Shown here one piece after another: positions 53,076-62,201 of a stretch of DNA of 64,000 bases. The stretch is from Micromonospora sp. M71_S20 (GTDB lineage Bacteria; Actinomycetota; Actinomycetes; Mycobacteriales; Micromonosporaceae): positions 2,418,001 to 2,482,000 of the forward strand of contig NZ_RCCV01000001.1 in assembly GCF_003664255.1 (NCBI RefSeq), given 5' to 3'. Below the pieces are notes generated by a model, which saw nothing but the letters and a program-made list of their open reading frames with translations, made no database searches and had not been told where the DNA came from. Position 1 is the first letter of the stretch; each line of letters opens with the position of its first letter. The translations under genes and the position numbers were made by a program.

Positions 53076-54917
53076 ATGGGAACGACACCGCGCGTACGTG
53101 CCCCCGAGCTGCGGGGCCGGCAGTGGCTCAACACGGGTGGGCGAGAGCTGAAGCTGTCCGATCTGCGGGGCAAGATCGTGATCGCCGACTTCTGGACCTT
53201 CTGCTGCATCAACTGCCTGCACGTGCTCGACGAGCTGCGCCCGCTGGAGGAGAAGTACGGCGACGTGCTCGTCGTGATCGGCGTGCACTCGCCGAAGTTC
53301 GAGCACGAGAAGGACCCGGACGCGCTGGCCGCCGCCGTGGAGCGGTACGGCGTCCACCACCCGGTGCTCGACGACCCCGAGCTGGAGATGTGGCAGCAGT
53401 ACGCCGCCCGCGCCTGGCCCACCCTGTCGGTGATCGACCCCGAGGGCTACGTGGTGGCGACGATGGCCGGCGAGGGTCACGCCGAAGGGCTCGCCCGCCT
53501 CATCGACGACCTGATCGCCACCCACGAGGCGAAGGGCACCCTGCACCGGGGCGACGGCCCGTACGTCCCGCCCGCCGAGCCGCAGACCACCCTGCGCTTC
53601 CCGGGCAAGGCGGTGCTGCTGGAGAACGGCAACGTGCTGGTGTCCGACTCGGCCCGGCACTCGCTGGCGGAGCTGGCCCCCGACGGCGAGACGCTGGTCC
53701 GGCGGATCGGCGCGGGCACCCGGGGCCGGGTCGACGGTCCGGCCGGGGCGGCCACCTTCTCCGAGCCGCAGGGGCTGTGCCTGCTGCCGGCGCACACCGC
53801 CGAGGTGGCCGGCTACGACCTCGTCGTCGCCGACACGGTCAACCACCTGCTGCGCGGCGTACGGCTGGCGGACGGCGAGGTGGTGACGGTCGCCGGCACC
53901 GGCCGGCAGTGGCGTTCCACGGTCGACGACCACTCGCACGACGCGCTCTCCGTCGACCTCTCCTCCCCCTGGGACCTGGCCTGGTACGACGACAAGGTCG
54001 TCGTCGCGATGGCCGGCATCCACCAGCTCTGGTGGTTCGACCCGGTGAAACGCACCGCCGGCATGTACGCGGGCACCACCGTCGAGGCCCTGCGCGACGG
54101 TCCGCTGGCCGAGGCGTGGATGGCGCAGCCGTCCGGCCTCTCCGTCTCCGCCGACGGCACCCGGCTCTGGGTGGCCGACAGCGAGACCAGCGCGATCCGG
54201 TACGTCGAGAACGACGTCATGGGCACCGCCGTCGGGCAGGGGCTCTTCGACTTCGGGCACGTCGACGGGCCTGCGTCGGAGGCCCTGCTCCAGCACCCGT
54301 TGGGGGTGTTGGCGCTGCCGGACGGCTCGGTGCTGGTGGCCGACACGTACAACGGGGCGGTCCGCCGCTTCGACCCGGCGAGCGACCGGGTCTCGACGGT
54401 CGCCGACGGGCTCGCCGAGCCGAGCGACCTGGTGCTCACCCCGTCCGGCGAGGTCCTGGTGGTGGAGTCCGCCGCGCACCGGCTGACCCGGCTGGCGCCC
54501 GGCGCACTCTCGGCGGCCGGCGCGAGCACCGTCGACGGTCCCCGGCACCGCACCGAACGCAAGCCCACCGACGTGGCGGCCGGCGAGGTGACCCTGGACG
54601 TGATCTTCACGCCCGCCCCGGGGCAGAAGCTCGACGAGACGTACGGCCCGTCGACGCGACTGGTGGTCTCGGCGTCGCCGCCGGGGCTGTTGCTGGAGGG
54701 GGCGGGGACCGGCACGGAGCTGTCCCGCCGGCTGGTGGTCGACGGCACGGTGGCCGGCGGGGTGCTCCAGGTGACCGCCCAGGCGGCGACCTGCGACGCC
54801 GACGTCGAGCACGCGGCCTGTCACCTGACCCGGCAGGACTGGGGCGTCCCGGTCCGGGTGGTCGACGGCGGCGCCGCCCGGCTTCCGCTGGTGCTGCGCG
54901 GCCTGGACGACGCCTGA
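53076..54917 (+). CDS. thioredoxin-fold protein with NHL beta-propeller (NHLRC2-like)
   Basis: 613 residues. Thioredoxin-like domain 1-160 with FWTFCCINCLHVLDEL; C43, C44 and C47 form the C-C-x-x-C active site typical of NHLRC2. Then a six-bladed NHL propeller (about 175-480; blades such as LLENGNVLVSDSARHSLAEL and ALPDGSVLVADTYNGAVRRFD) and a C-terminal beta domain. Cytoplasmic, no signal peptide. Probable oxidoreductase; substrate unknown. ATG 53076 matches the family start. Confidence 0.88.
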   Translation: MGTTPRVRAPELRGRQWLNTGGRELKLSDLRGKIVIADFWTFCCINCLHVLDELRPLEEKYGDVLVVIGVHSPKFEHEKDPDALAAAVERYGVHHPVLDDPELEMWQQYAARAWPTLSVIDPEGYVVATMAGEGHAEGLARLIDDLIATHEAKGTLHRGDGPYVPPAEPQTTLRFPGKAVLLENGNVLVSDSARHSLAELAPDGETLVRRIGAGTRGRVDGPAGAATFSEPQGLCLLPAHTAEVAGYDLVVADTVNHLLRGVRLADGEVVTVAGTGRQWRSTVDDHSHDALSVDLSSPWDLAWYDDKVVVAMAGIHQLWWFDPVKRTAGMYAGTTVEALRDGPLAEAWMAQPSGLSVSADGTRLWVADSETSAIRYVENDVMGTAVGQGLFDFGHVDGPASEALLQHPLGVLALPDGSVLVADTYNGAVRRFDPASDRVSTVADGLAEPSDLVLTPSGEVLVVESAAHRLTRLAPGALSAAGASTVDGPRHRTERKPTDVAAGEVTLDVIFTPAPGQKLDETYGPSTRLVVSASPPGLLLEGAGTGTELSRRLVVDGTVAGGVLQVTAQAATCDADVEHAACHLTRQDWGVPVRVVDGGAARLPLVLRGLDDA

Positions 54918-54941
54918 CGCCGGTCGCAGTCGGCGTCGGGA

Positions 54942-54973
54942 AGGGCCCCTCCCTCGCGGGAGGGGCCCTTTTC
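54942..54973. terminator. bidirectional terminator
   Basis: 13-base perfect arms AAGGGCCCCTCCC / GGGAGGGGCCCTT with a 4-base loop and T or A runs on both sides, between convergent stops 54917 and 54976. Confidence 0.85.
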
Positions 54974-54975
54974 TC

Positions 54976-55725
54976 TCACGCGAACGGGGTGGGGGTGACG
55001 CCGGCGTCGATCAGGGCGGCCCGCACCAGTTCGGCGCAGCGGACCGCGCCGGGGGTGTCGCCGTGCAGGCAGATCGACTCGACCGGGCACGGGACGACGC
55101 TGCCGTCGACCGCGACCACGGTCCGCTCGGTGGCCATCCGCACGGCCCGGGCGGCCACCTCCTCCGGGTCGGTAACCAGCGCGCCGGGGGCGGTGCGCGG
55201 CACCAGCGAACCGTTGGGCAGGTAGCCCCGGTCGGCGAAGCCCTCGGCGACCACCCGCAGCCCGGCGCCGGCGGCGAGCTGCGCGAGGACCGAGCCGGGC
55301 GGGCAGAGCAGCGGCAGCTGGTCGTCGTAGTCGCCGACCGCCGCGACCAGCGCCGCCGCCTGGGCCTCGTCGCAGGCGGCGGCGTGGTAGAGCGCCCCGT
55401 GCGGCTTCAGGTAGCGGACCCGGGTGCGGAACAGCCGGCAGAACGCCTCCAGGGCCCCGAGCTGGTAGGTGACCTCGTCGCGCAGCTCCGCGAAGGCGTA
55501 CGCGATGTGCCGCCGGCCGAAGCCGGCGAGGTCCCGGTAGCCGACCTGCGCGCCGACGGCCACCCCGCGCTCGGCGGCGCCCTCGCAGACCCGGCGCATG
55601 GTGGACGCGTCGCCGGCGTGGAAGCCGCAGGCGACGTTGGCGGAGGTGACGAGGTCCAGCAGCGCGGCGTCGTCGCCGAGTCGCCAGATGCCGAATCCCT
55701 CGCCGAGGTCAGCGTTGAGGTCCAT
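54976..55725 (-). CDS. pxpA: 5-oxoprolinase subunit A
   Basis: 249 residues, LamB/YcsF family. With PxpB and PxpC it opens 5-oxoproline to glutamate using ATP. MDLNADLGEGFG, VTSANVACGFHAGD, YLKPHGALYHAA and ESICLHGDTPGAV are the family motifs. Last of pxpBCA; its start lies 17 bases inside the end of pxpC. Confidence 0.93.
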   Translation of the reverse strand: MDLNADLGEGFGIWRLGDDAALLDLVTSANVACGFHAGDASTMRRVCEGAAERGVAVGAQVGYRDLAGFGRRHIAYAFAELRDEVTYQLGALEAFCRLFRTRVRYLKPHGALYHAAACDEAQAAALVAAVGDYDDQLPLLCPPGSVLAQLAAGAGLRVVAEGFADRGYLPNGSLVPRTAPGALVTDPEEVAARAVRMATERTVVAVDGSVVPCPVESICLHGDTPGAVRCAELVRAALIDAGVTPTPFA

Positions 55726-56566
55726 GGAACCTGACCGTAGTCTCTGGCCGGGCCTGCGCGAGCGGGGTCACGTCGTCCACCACCCCGACGACGGGGTACC
55801 CGCCGGTGGTCGGATGGTCGGCGAGGAAGATCAACGGTTGGCCGTCCGCCGGCACCTGCACCGCGCCGAGCACGATGCCCTCGCTGGGCAGTTCCCCGGC
55901 CACCGCGCGGGGCAGCGCCGCGCCGGTGAGTCGCGCGCCGACCCGGTTGCTGACCGGGCTCACCGTGTACGCGCTGCCGAACAGATGGTCCAGCGCGGCC
56001 GAGGTGAACCAGTCGTCGCGGGGGCCGAGCCTCAGGGTCAGCCGCAGTTCGGTCGGGGTGGGCGCCGCGACGGTGACGTCCACCGGGGCGGGCGGTCCGG
56101 TCGGCGCGCCCAGGGGCAGCCGGTCGCCGTCGCGCAGTGGCGGCGGGCCGAGCCCGGAGAGGGTGTCGGTGGCGCGGCTGCCGAGCACGGGTTCGACGGC
56201 GAGCCCGCCGCCGACCGCGAGCCAGTTGCGCAGGCCGTCGCGGGGCGGGCCGATCCGCAGCACGGCGCCCGCCGGCACCGACAGCGGCCGACCCACGTCA
56301 CCGGGGCGATCGCCGACCCGGACAGCGGCACCGGCACCGGTGACCGCGACCGCCGTCGCGCGGCGGAACCGCAGTTCGCAGCCGGTCATCGTGATCTCCA
56401 GGCCGGCGGCGGACTCCGGGTTGCCGACGAGCCGGTTGGCCAGCCGCAGCGCCGCCGGGTCGAGCGCCCCCGACCGGGGTACGCCCAGGTGTGCCCAGCC
56501 GACCCGTCCCAGGTCCTGCACGGTGGTCAGCGCGCCGGCGCGGAGCACCTCGACCGCCGGGGTCAC
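55709..56566 (-). CDS. pxpC: 5-oxoprolinase subunit C (biotin-dependent carboxyltransferase family)
   Basis: 285 residues. KipA/AHS2 fold: VLRAGALTTVQDLGRVGWAHLGVPRSGALD, GGGLAVEPVLGSRATDT, LRLGPRDDWF and the end HPTTGGYPVVGVV. GTG 56566 overlaps pxpB stop as GTGA. A much longer upstream frame is not used. Works with PxpA and PxpB. Confidence 0.92.
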   Translation of the reverse strand: MTPAVEVLRAGALTTVQDLGRVGWAHLGVPRSGALDPAALRLANRLVGNPESAAGLEITMTGCELRFRRATAVAVTGAGAAVRVGDRPGDVGRPLSVPAGAVLRIGPPRDGLRNWLAVGGGLAVEPVLGSRATDTLSGLGPPPLRDGDRLPLGAPTGPPAPVDVTVAAPTPTELRLTLRLGPRDDWFTSAALDHLFGSAYTVSPVSNRVGARLTGAALPRAVAGELPSEGIVLGAVQVPADGQPLIFLADHPTTGGYPVVGVVDDVTPLAQARPETTVRFHGPQR

Positions 56567-57204
56567 GCGGACACCAGGCGTACCCGGGTGCCCGGGGTGA
56601 GCCGGGCCGGCGGGTCGGCGTGCACGTCGAAGAGGGCCATCGCGGTGCGCCCGACCAGCAGCCAGCCGCCGGGCGAGGCCGCCGGATAGATCCCGGCGTA
56701 CGGGCCGGCCAGGGCGACCGAGCCGGCCGGCACCCGGGAGCGCGGGGTGGGGAGCCGGGGCACCGCGAGTTCGGCGGGCAGCCCGGTGAGGTAGGCGAAC
56801 CCGGGGGCGAAGCCACAGAAGGCCACCCGGAACGGGGTACGCCGCAACCGGTCGACCACCGCCGGCACGTCCACGCCCCAGTGCTCGGCGACGAGTGGCA
56901 GGTCCTCCCCGTCGTACGTCACCGGAACCTCGACCAGGTCGGCGGCGGCTGCGGGCGTGCCCGCGCCCGCCGCCGACCTGCCGGGGGCGGTCGGTTCTGG
57001 CGGCCAGGCGGCGATCCGCGCGGCCGTCGTGGTCGGATCCGGTACGCCGTCGAGCAGGACGGTGGTGGCCGCCGGCACTATCTCGACGGCCGTCAGCTCG
57101 CCGCGTTCGCGCCGCCGCCACAGCTCGGCCCGCCACGCCTCCACCTGGTCGGCGTCGGCACAGTCGATCAGCAGGGCGTGTGCGCCGACGGGTCGGATCC
57201 GCAT
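56563..57204 (-). CDS. pxpB: 5-oxoprolinase subunit B (KipI/AHS1)
   Basis: 213 residues. PVTYDGEDLPLVAEHWGVD, FRVAFCGFAPGFAYLTGLP and RVPAGSVALAGPYAGIYPAASPGGW are typical AHS1. Contains an Ala-rich insert at 70-90. First gene of pxpBCA; start ATG 57204. Confidence 0.92.
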   Translation of the reverse strand: MRIRPVGAHALLIDCADADQVEAWRAELWRRRERGELTAVEIVPAATTVLLDGVPDPTTTAARIAAWPPEPTAPGRSAAGAGTPAAAADLVEVPVTYDGEDLPLVAEHWGVDVPAVVDRLRRTPFRVAFCGFAPGFAYLTGLPAELAVPRLPTPRSRVPAGSVALAGPYAGIYPAASPGGWLLVGRTAMALFDVHADPPARLTPGTRVRLVSA

Positions 57205-57283
57205 CCCGCCATACTCCCCGACCGGCGCACGGCACCAGGGTCGGTCGACCGCCGTCCCACGTGACCGGACGCACTACTTGAAA

Positions 57284-57314
57284 GTAACCTACGGTGTCGT
57301 AACCTAAGGGCGTG
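57284..57314 (+). promoter_or_regulatory. promoter with GTAACCTA direct repeat
   Basis: CTTGAA -35-like word, then GTAACCTA at 57284 and again at 57299, 15 bases apart; the second copy overlaps the expected -10 and ends 6 bases before GTG 57312. Candidate regulator site on a very short leader. Confidence 0.5.
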
Positions 57315-57989
57315 ACCACCTCCGCACCGCTTCGACTGAAGCCGGTCGACATCGGTAAGCCCCGGATGCGCGGCTGGCTGCACACGTACGCGTTCTTCGT
57401 CGCCCTCCTCTGCGGCATCGTGCTCAGCGCGATCGCCGCCACCCGGCCCGGCTGGGCCCCGCTGGTCAGTTGCCTCATCTACAGCGTGACGGTGTGCGGG
57501 CTCTTCGGCACCAGCGCGCTCTACCACCGGCGGGTGTGGTCCGAGCGTGGCTACCAGATCATGCGCCGGATGGACCATTCGATGATCTTCGTGTTCATCG
57601 CCGGCACCTACACCCCGTTCTGCGTACTGCTGCTGGAACCCCGGCCGGCCACGATCATGCTGGCGCTGGTCTGGGGCGGCGCGCTCGCGGGCGTGGCGCT
57701 CAAGCTGGTCTGGCCGCACGCCCCGCGCTGGGTCTCCGCGCCGCTCTACCTGGCGCTCGGCTGGGTCTCGGTCGCGATGCTGCCCGACATCCTGCACCAG
57801 GGCGGCGTCACGGCGCTGGTGCTGCTCAGCGTGGGCGGCGCGATCTACAGCGTCGGCGCGGTCTGCTACGCGCTCCGCCGGCCCAACCCCTGGCCCACCG
57901 TCTTCGGCCACCACGAGTTCTTCCACGCCTGCACGCTCGTGGCCGCGCTCTGCCACCACATCGCCATCTACTTCGCTCTCTTCGCCTGA
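57312..57989 (+). CDS. hemolysin III / TrhA-type (PAQR) membrane protein
   Basis: 225 residues, seven helices. PAQR motifs: SALYHRR (with the metal His) near helix 2-3, RRMDHSMIFVFIAGTYTPF, and HHEFFHACTLVAALCHH with the two further His. TrhA/YqfA proteins affect membrane lipid balance; hemolysis is a historic name. GTG 57312, very short leader. Confidence 0.93.
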   Translation: MTTSAPLRLKPVDIGKPRMRGWLHTYAFFVALLCGIVLSAIAATRPGWAPLVSCLIYSVTVCGLFGTSALYHRRVWSERGYQIMRRMDHSMIFVFIAGTYTPFCVLLLEPRPATIMLALVWGGALAGVALKLVWPHAPRWVSAPLYLALGWVSVAMLPDILHQGGVTALVLLSVGGAIYSVGAVCYALRRPNPWPTVFGHHEFFHACTLVAALCHHIAIYFALFA

Positions 57990-57999
57990 CGGACACGCA

Positions 58000-58036
58000 C
58001 CGGGGGCCCCGCCGCGCGGCAGAGCCCCCGGAAAGA
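58000..58036. terminator. bidirectional terminator
   Basis: CCGGGGGC / GCCCCCGG with 16 bases between, followed by GATCGTTTTTC. Between convergent stops 57989 and 58051. Confidence 0.7.
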
Positions 58037-58050
58037 TCGTTTTTCTGACG

Positions 58051-58335
58051 TCAGACGGTACGGCGCGGCCGACGCACCTCGCGGTACTCCTCCACGACCC
58101 GGTCGTCCTGCACCGGCACGACCTGCTCGGCGACCACGCGCTCACCGCGCACCGGGGCGACCACGGCCCGGCGGCGCGAGTTCCAGAAGTGGAGGGTGAG
58201 CAGCAGGCCGGCCACGCCGGCCAGCATCAGCACCCAGCCGACCACGGCCAGGTTGAGCCAGCCGAGATCCGCCTCCACGGCGAACGCGAAGATCGCACCC
58301 AACGCGATCAGGAAGATACTGCCACCAAAGCCCAT
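58051..58335 (-). CDS. DUF6458 small membrane protein (copy 1)
   Basis: 94 residues. Two helices: MGFGGSIFLIALGAIFAFAV and VVGWVLMLAGVAGLLLTLHFW, linked by the conserved GWLNLAVVGW. The cytoplasmic tail is basic with repeated VV and DRVVEEYREVRR. ATG 58335 after AGGAGG. Copy 2 lies on the other side of the sixA gene. Role unknown. Confidence 0.85.
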   Translation of the reverse strand: MGFGGSIFLIALGAIFAFAVEADLGWLNLAVVGWVLMLAGVAGLLLTLHFWNSRRRAVVAPVRGERVVAEQVVPVQDDRVVEEYREVRRPRRTV

Positions 58336-58450
58336 CTCGTCGCCTCCTCGGCTGTCACCTGGCGTTTCCTTCCGCCGCGGCCATCGGTGAGGTTGCGGCA
58401 TCCATCGACTTACCCAGGCGCTCTGATCGCCAATCGGGCAAGCTGAGGAC

Positions 58451-58990
58451 ATGACGGACGCTTCCGCCCGGGGACGCACGCTGGTGCTGCTCCGGCACGC
58501 CAAGGCCGAGCCGCCCGGGGAGGTGGTGCCGGACGTGCAGCGCCCCCTGGCCGTACGGGGCCAGGCCGACGCGGCCGCGGCCGGCGCCTGGCTGGCCAAG
58601 CACGACCTGCTGCCGGACGTGGTCATCTGCTCGGCCGCCCGGCGCACGCGGGAGACCTGGCACAGCGTGGCGATGGGCATGACCGGATCCCCGCCGGAGG
58701 GCGGCTCGGCGGGCCCCGCCCCCGTCGTGCGCTACGAGGCCGACGCGTACGAGGCGCACCCGGAGGACCTGCTGACGCTGGTCCGGGGCGTGGACCCGAG
58801 CGCCCGTACGGTGCTGCTGATCGCGCACAACCCGGGCATCTCGCTGCTCTCGGCGCTGCTCGATCCGGAACGGGCGGACCAGGACGGCATGCGCACCAGC
58901 GACGTGGTGGTGCACCGGGCCGACGTCGACTGGCCGCAGCTCGGCCCGGGCAGGGCACCGATCACGGATCGGCACACCGCACGCGGCTGA
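58451..58990 (+). CDS. SixA-type histidine phosphatase
   Basis: 179 residues. LVLLRHAKAE carries the catalytic RH; RRTRET and LLIAHNPGI give the second Arg and His. SixA proteins remove phosphate from phosphohistidine; the true substrate here is unknown. An insert of about 12 residues (GSPPEGGSAGPA) precedes the second half. Transcribed against the two DUF6458 genes. Confidence 0.9.
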   Translation: MTDASARGRTLVLLRHAKAEPPGEVVPDVQRPLAVRGQADAAAAGAWLAKHDLLPDVVICSAARRTRETWHSVAMGMTGSPPEGGSAGPAPVVRYEADAYEAHPEDLLTLVRGVDPSARTVLLIAHNPGISLLSALLDPERADQDGMRTSDVVVHRADVDWPQLGPGRAPITDRHTARG

Positions 58991-59020
58991 GCCACCCGCC
59001 GGTGCGTGGCGGGTGGCTCA
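58988..59020. terminator. terminator hairpin after sixA-type gene
   Basis: 13-base perfect arms TGAGCCACCCGCC / GGCGGGTGGCTCA, 7-base loop, starting at the stop codon. Followed by two copies of TGCCGTCAGGCCGCGxCTCA at 59030 and 59059. Confidence 0.7.
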
Positions 59021-59087
59021 GGACGATGCTGCCGTCAGGCCGCGACTCAGGGGGCGGTGCCGTCAGGCCGCGGCTCAGGGCGGTGGC

Positions 59088-59357
59088 TCAGGACGGCGGC
59101 GCCGTCGGCGGCGGCGGATCGGGCGGCGGTGGCATCATCGCGGTCGGGTGCGAGAGCCGGTTCTCCTCGACGATCAGAGTCCGCGCCCGTTTGCGCCGGT
59201 CCTGCCAGAACCAGAGCGTGGTGAGCAGGACGCCCAGCCCGGCCAGGATGAACACCCAGCCGACCGCGCGCAGGTCGACCCACCAGACGTTGGCTCTGAT
59301 GGCGAAGGTCAGGATCGCGCCGATGGCGATCAGAAAGATTCCGCTACCAATGCCCAT
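59088..59357 (-). CDS. DUF6458 small membrane protein (copy 2)
   Basis: 89 residues, paralogue of 58051-58335: MGIGSGIFLIAIGAILTFAI and AVGWVFILAGLGVLLTTLWFW. The tail ends in Pro runs (PPPPDPPPP) in place of the VVEEY repeat. GGGGGAG before ATG 59357. The pair flanks the sixA gene. Confidence 0.82.
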   Translation of the reverse strand: MGIGSGIFLIAIGAILTFAIRANVWWVDLRAVGWVFILAGLGVLLTTLWFWQDRRKRARTLIVEENRLSHPTAMMPPPPDPPPPTAPPS

Positions 59358-59676
59358 GTGCGCTGCACTCCCCCGTGCGGTGGCTCTGGGCGTTCTCTGA
59401 CGTGGCCTCGCGACGGTTACCCGCCACACCGCCCGGCTACCCGGATGGCGTCCCCGAATAGCCGCCGGAGGCACACTGCTACGGGCGGCCACCGCTCTTC
59501 TCGGCCGGCCCGGTTGCACCGCCACGGCTGCGCACGGTAACTGCGCCCGAGAAATCCGCGTCGTTACTCCGGGTAGCTAACGCCACTCGATGCCACCACT
59601 CACCAAACGGACACCGCCCCTGAATACGGGCCGATTGTCGCGAACAGGCGCTCCCACCGGCACCCCTCCGCAGACG

Positions 59677-59745
59677 CTTTGCTCTGCATCCACCGACGCA
59701 ACAGGCACCCAGAGTTGCTGTTGCGTCCATGGATGCAGAGCAAAG
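59677..59745. repeat. 69-base inverted repeat, two-part stem
   Basis: Outer arms CTTTGCTCTGCATCCA (59677-59692) and complement (59730-59745), a CCG/CCA internal bulge, then inner arms ACGCAACAG / CTGTTGCGT and a 13-base loop. No gene overlaps it. Same general design as the elements at 26081, 31833 and 41550 with a different sequence. Confidence 0.88.
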
Positions 59746-60098
59746 GGCGGTGAGGATGGGTCGCGGGAGCGGCGCGTCCGTGACGCTGCGCGATCGGCTT
59801 GACCCTGGCGTGCCGGAACGCCGCAGGGCGCCGGCCGCCGGCGGAGGCAGCGGAACCCGTTCGTTCGAGGGTCCGAGGCAGCGGGACCCCTCGGGCGAAG
59901 GTCGGAAGCTGCGGGGACTGCGCTCGTTCGTGGCCCTCGGCGGGGCCCACGGACGCGCGACGACCGGATCCGGCTGCGACGAGCGGGATCTCGGCAAGGG
60001 CAGGTAAACGGCGAGCACCGCGCCCGGGGTGGGCTCACGCGCCTCCGACGGCACCACTGGCGACGTCCGGCGCGGTCTCGGGTCCGGCGGGATGGACG

Positions 60099-60134
60099 AC
60101 GACGGCCGGCGAGCTGTTGCCCGCCGGCCGTCGT
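60099..60134 (-). terminator. terminator of the acyl-CoA dehydrogenase gene
   Basis: 13-base perfect arms ACGACGGCCGGCG / CGCCGGCCGTCGT, 10-base loop, about 60 bases after the stop. Confidence 0.7.
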
Positions 60135-60195
60135 GCCGATCATCGCCGGGGCGTCCCCGGCTCTGCCGCCGCGCCGTGGCGCGTCACGGCGTGCC

Positions 60196-62052
60196 TCAGA
60201 AGGCCTCCTCCGGGAGGTCCATGACGTCCAGGTCGGTGCTCTCGACGATCCGTCGGTCGGCGCCGATGCGGGGCAGCACCTCGCGGGCGAAGAACCGGGC
60301 GGCGGCCACCTTGCCGGTGTAGAACGCCTTGTCGGCGGCGGAGACCTCGCCGGCCAGGGCCTTCAGGGCCACGTCGGCCTGCTTCTGGAGCAGCCAACCG
60401 ACGACCAGGTCGCCGATCGCCAGCAGGAAGCGGCGGCTGCTCAGGCCGACCTTGTAGAGCGCCCGGGTGTCGCCGCCCTGCGCCTCGCCCAGCCAGCCGG
60501 TCATCACGCCCAGCATGTTCTGGATCTCGGCGAGCGCCTTGCCCAGCGCCTGCCGCTCCTCCTTGAGCTGACCGTTGCCGGCCTCGGTGGCGATGAACTC
60601 CTGGATCTCGCCGGCGACCGCCATCAGGGCCTTGCCGTTGTCCCGGACGATCTTCCGGAAGATGAGGTCGAGGCTCTGGATCGCCGTCGTGCCCTCGTAG
60701 AGCGTGTCGATCTTCGCGTCCCGGACGTACTGCTCCAGGGGGTAGTCCTGGAGGAAGCCGGAGCCACCGAAGGTCTGCAGCGACTCGTGGCCGAGCAGCT
60801 CGTACGCCCGCTCCGAACCGACGCCCTTGACCAGCGGGAGCAGCAGGTCGTTGACCCGCTTGGCGAGCTTGGTCGCCTTCTCGTCGCCCGCCGCCTCGGC
60901 GATGGCGACCTTGTCCTGCCAGGTGGCGGTGTAGCAGACCAGGGCGCGCAGGCCCTCGGCGTACGCCTTCTGCAGCAGCAGCGAGCGGCGCACGTCCGGG
61001 TGGTGGGTGATCGTGACGCGCGGCGCGGTCTTGTCCGCCATCTGGGTCAGGTCGGCGCCCTGCACCCGGCTCTTGGCGTACTCCAGGGCGTTCAGGTAGC
61101 CGGTCGAGAGGGTGGCGATGGCCTTGGTGCCGACCATCATCCGGGCGTTCTCGATGATCATGAACATCTGCCGGATGCCGTCGTGCTTCTCGCCCAGCAG
61201 CCAGCCCTTGGCCGGTACGCCGTGCTCGCCGAAGGTCACCTCGCAGGTGTTCGAGACCTTCAGGCCCATCTTGTGCTCGACGTTGGTGGCGAAGACGCCG
61301 TTGCGCTCGCCCAGCTCACCGGTGTTCTCGTCGAAGTGGTACTTCGGCACCACGAAGAGGGAGAGGCCCTTGGTGCCCGGGCCACCGACACCCTCGACGC
61401 CGACCGGACGGGCCAGCACGTAGTGGATGATGTTGTCGCTCAGGTCGTGCTCGGCGGACGTGATGAAGCGCTTCACGCCCTCGATGTGCCAGGAGCCGTC
61501 GGGCTGCGGGACGGCGCGGGCCCGGCCGGCGCCCACGTCCGAGCCGGCGTCCGGCTCGGTGAGCACCATCGTGGAGCCCCACTGCTTGTCGGCGAAGAGC
61601 TTCGCCCACCGCTTCTGCTGCTCGGTGCCCTCGACGTGCAGCACGTGCGCGAAGGACGGGCCGGAGGAGTACATCCACACGGCGGCGTTGGCGCCGAGAA
61701 TCAGCTCGGCGAGGGACCACACGAGCGCCCGGGGCGCGTTGCTGCCGTCCAGCTCCGTCGGGAGCTCCAGGCGCCAGAACTCGGAGTTCATGAACGCCCG
61801 GTACGACTTCTTGAACGACTCCGGCAGCGGCGCGGTGTGCGTGGCCGGGTCGAAGACCGGCGGGTTGCGGTCGCTGTCCGTGTAGCTGGCGGCCAGATCC
61901 TCACGGGCGAGGCGGTCGACCTCGGCGAGGATGTCGCGTGCGGTGTCGACGTCCAGGTCCGTGTACGGCTCCTGGCTGAACGCCTGGTCCGCCCCGAAGA
62001 CCTCGAAGAGGTTGAACTCGAGGTCCCGAAGGTTGCTCTTGTAGTGGGTCAT
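60196..62052 (-). CDS. acyl-CoA dehydrogenase (FadE5-like)
   Basis: 618 residues. Flavin enzyme of fatty-acid beta-oxidation. N-terminal helical domain, [12 protein letters not shown] (FAD/substrate), [11 protein letters not shown], then the C-terminal helical domain with the catalytic Glu region in [25 protein letters not shown]. Length and the long C-terminal extra domain fit the FadE5 group. ATG 62052 is the family start ([19 protein letters not shown]). Two TTACCGAT repeats lie just upstream, so a TetR-type regulator is likely. Confidence 0.93.
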   Translation of the reverse strand: MTHYKSNLRDLEFNLFEVFGADQAFSQEPYTDLDVDTARDILAEVDRLAREDLAASYTDSDRNPPVFDPATHTAPLPESFKKSYRAFMNSEFWRLELPTELDGSNAPRALVWSLAELILGANAAVWMYSSGPSFAHVLHVEGTEQQKRWAKLFADKQWGSTMVLTEPDAGSDVGAGRARAVPQPDGSWHIEGVKRFITSAEHDLSDNIIHYVLARPVGVEGVGGPGTKGLSLFVVPKYHFDENTGELGERNGVFATNVEHKMGLKVSNTCEVTFGEHGVPAKGWLLGEKHDGIRQMFMIIENARMMVGTKAIATLSTGYLNALEYAKSRVQGADLTQMADKTAPRVTITHHPDVRRSLLLQKAYAEGLRALVCYTATWQDKVAIAEAAGDEKATKLAKRVNDLLLPLVKGVGSERAYELLGHESLQTFGGSGFLQDYPLEQYVRDAKIDTLYEGTTAIQSLDLIFRKIVRDNGKALMAVAGEIQEFIATEAGNGQLKEERQALGKALAEIQNMLGVMTGWLGEAQGGDTRALYKVGLSSRRFLLAIGDLVVGWLLQKQADVALKALAGEVSAADKAFYTGKVAAARFFAREVLPRIGADRRIVESTDLDVMDLPEEAF

Positions 62053-62080
62053 GCTCGCTGGCCCCGCTTCCGGACAGGTG

Positions 62081-62119
62081 TTACCGATCAGTAACCCAGA
62101 CTGTATTACCGATGGGTAG
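62081..62119 (-). promoter_or_regulatory. paired TTACCGAT operator sites before fadE
   Basis: TTACCGATCAGTAA (62081-62094) and TTACCGATGGGTAG (62106-62119), 25 bases apart, each an imperfect palindrome. They lie 29-67 bases upstream of the ATG, over the likely promoter. Spacing of about 2.4 turns fits a dimer pair. Confidence 0.6.
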
Positions 62120-62201
62120 GCAGCGACAAGCCGATCACCGAAGTGACGGCGATTACACACTTCCCGTTCGGGTTGCGGAAGGGGGCGCCGAGCCCGCCGG
62201 C

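Larger units (their letters stand above)
59358..60195. other. 838-base region without a supported gene
   Basis: Open frames occur on both strands but none has a ribosome site plus a plausible protein. It contains the 69-base inverted repeat at 59677-59745 and the terminator at 60099-60134. Possibly a decayed gene or a site for insertion elements. Confidence 0.5.

Noticed and set aside
59479..60143. Hypothetical genes in 59.4-60.1 kb
   Set aside because: Several overlapping open frames on both strands, none with a ribosome site or sensible composition; one crosses the 69-base palindrome.
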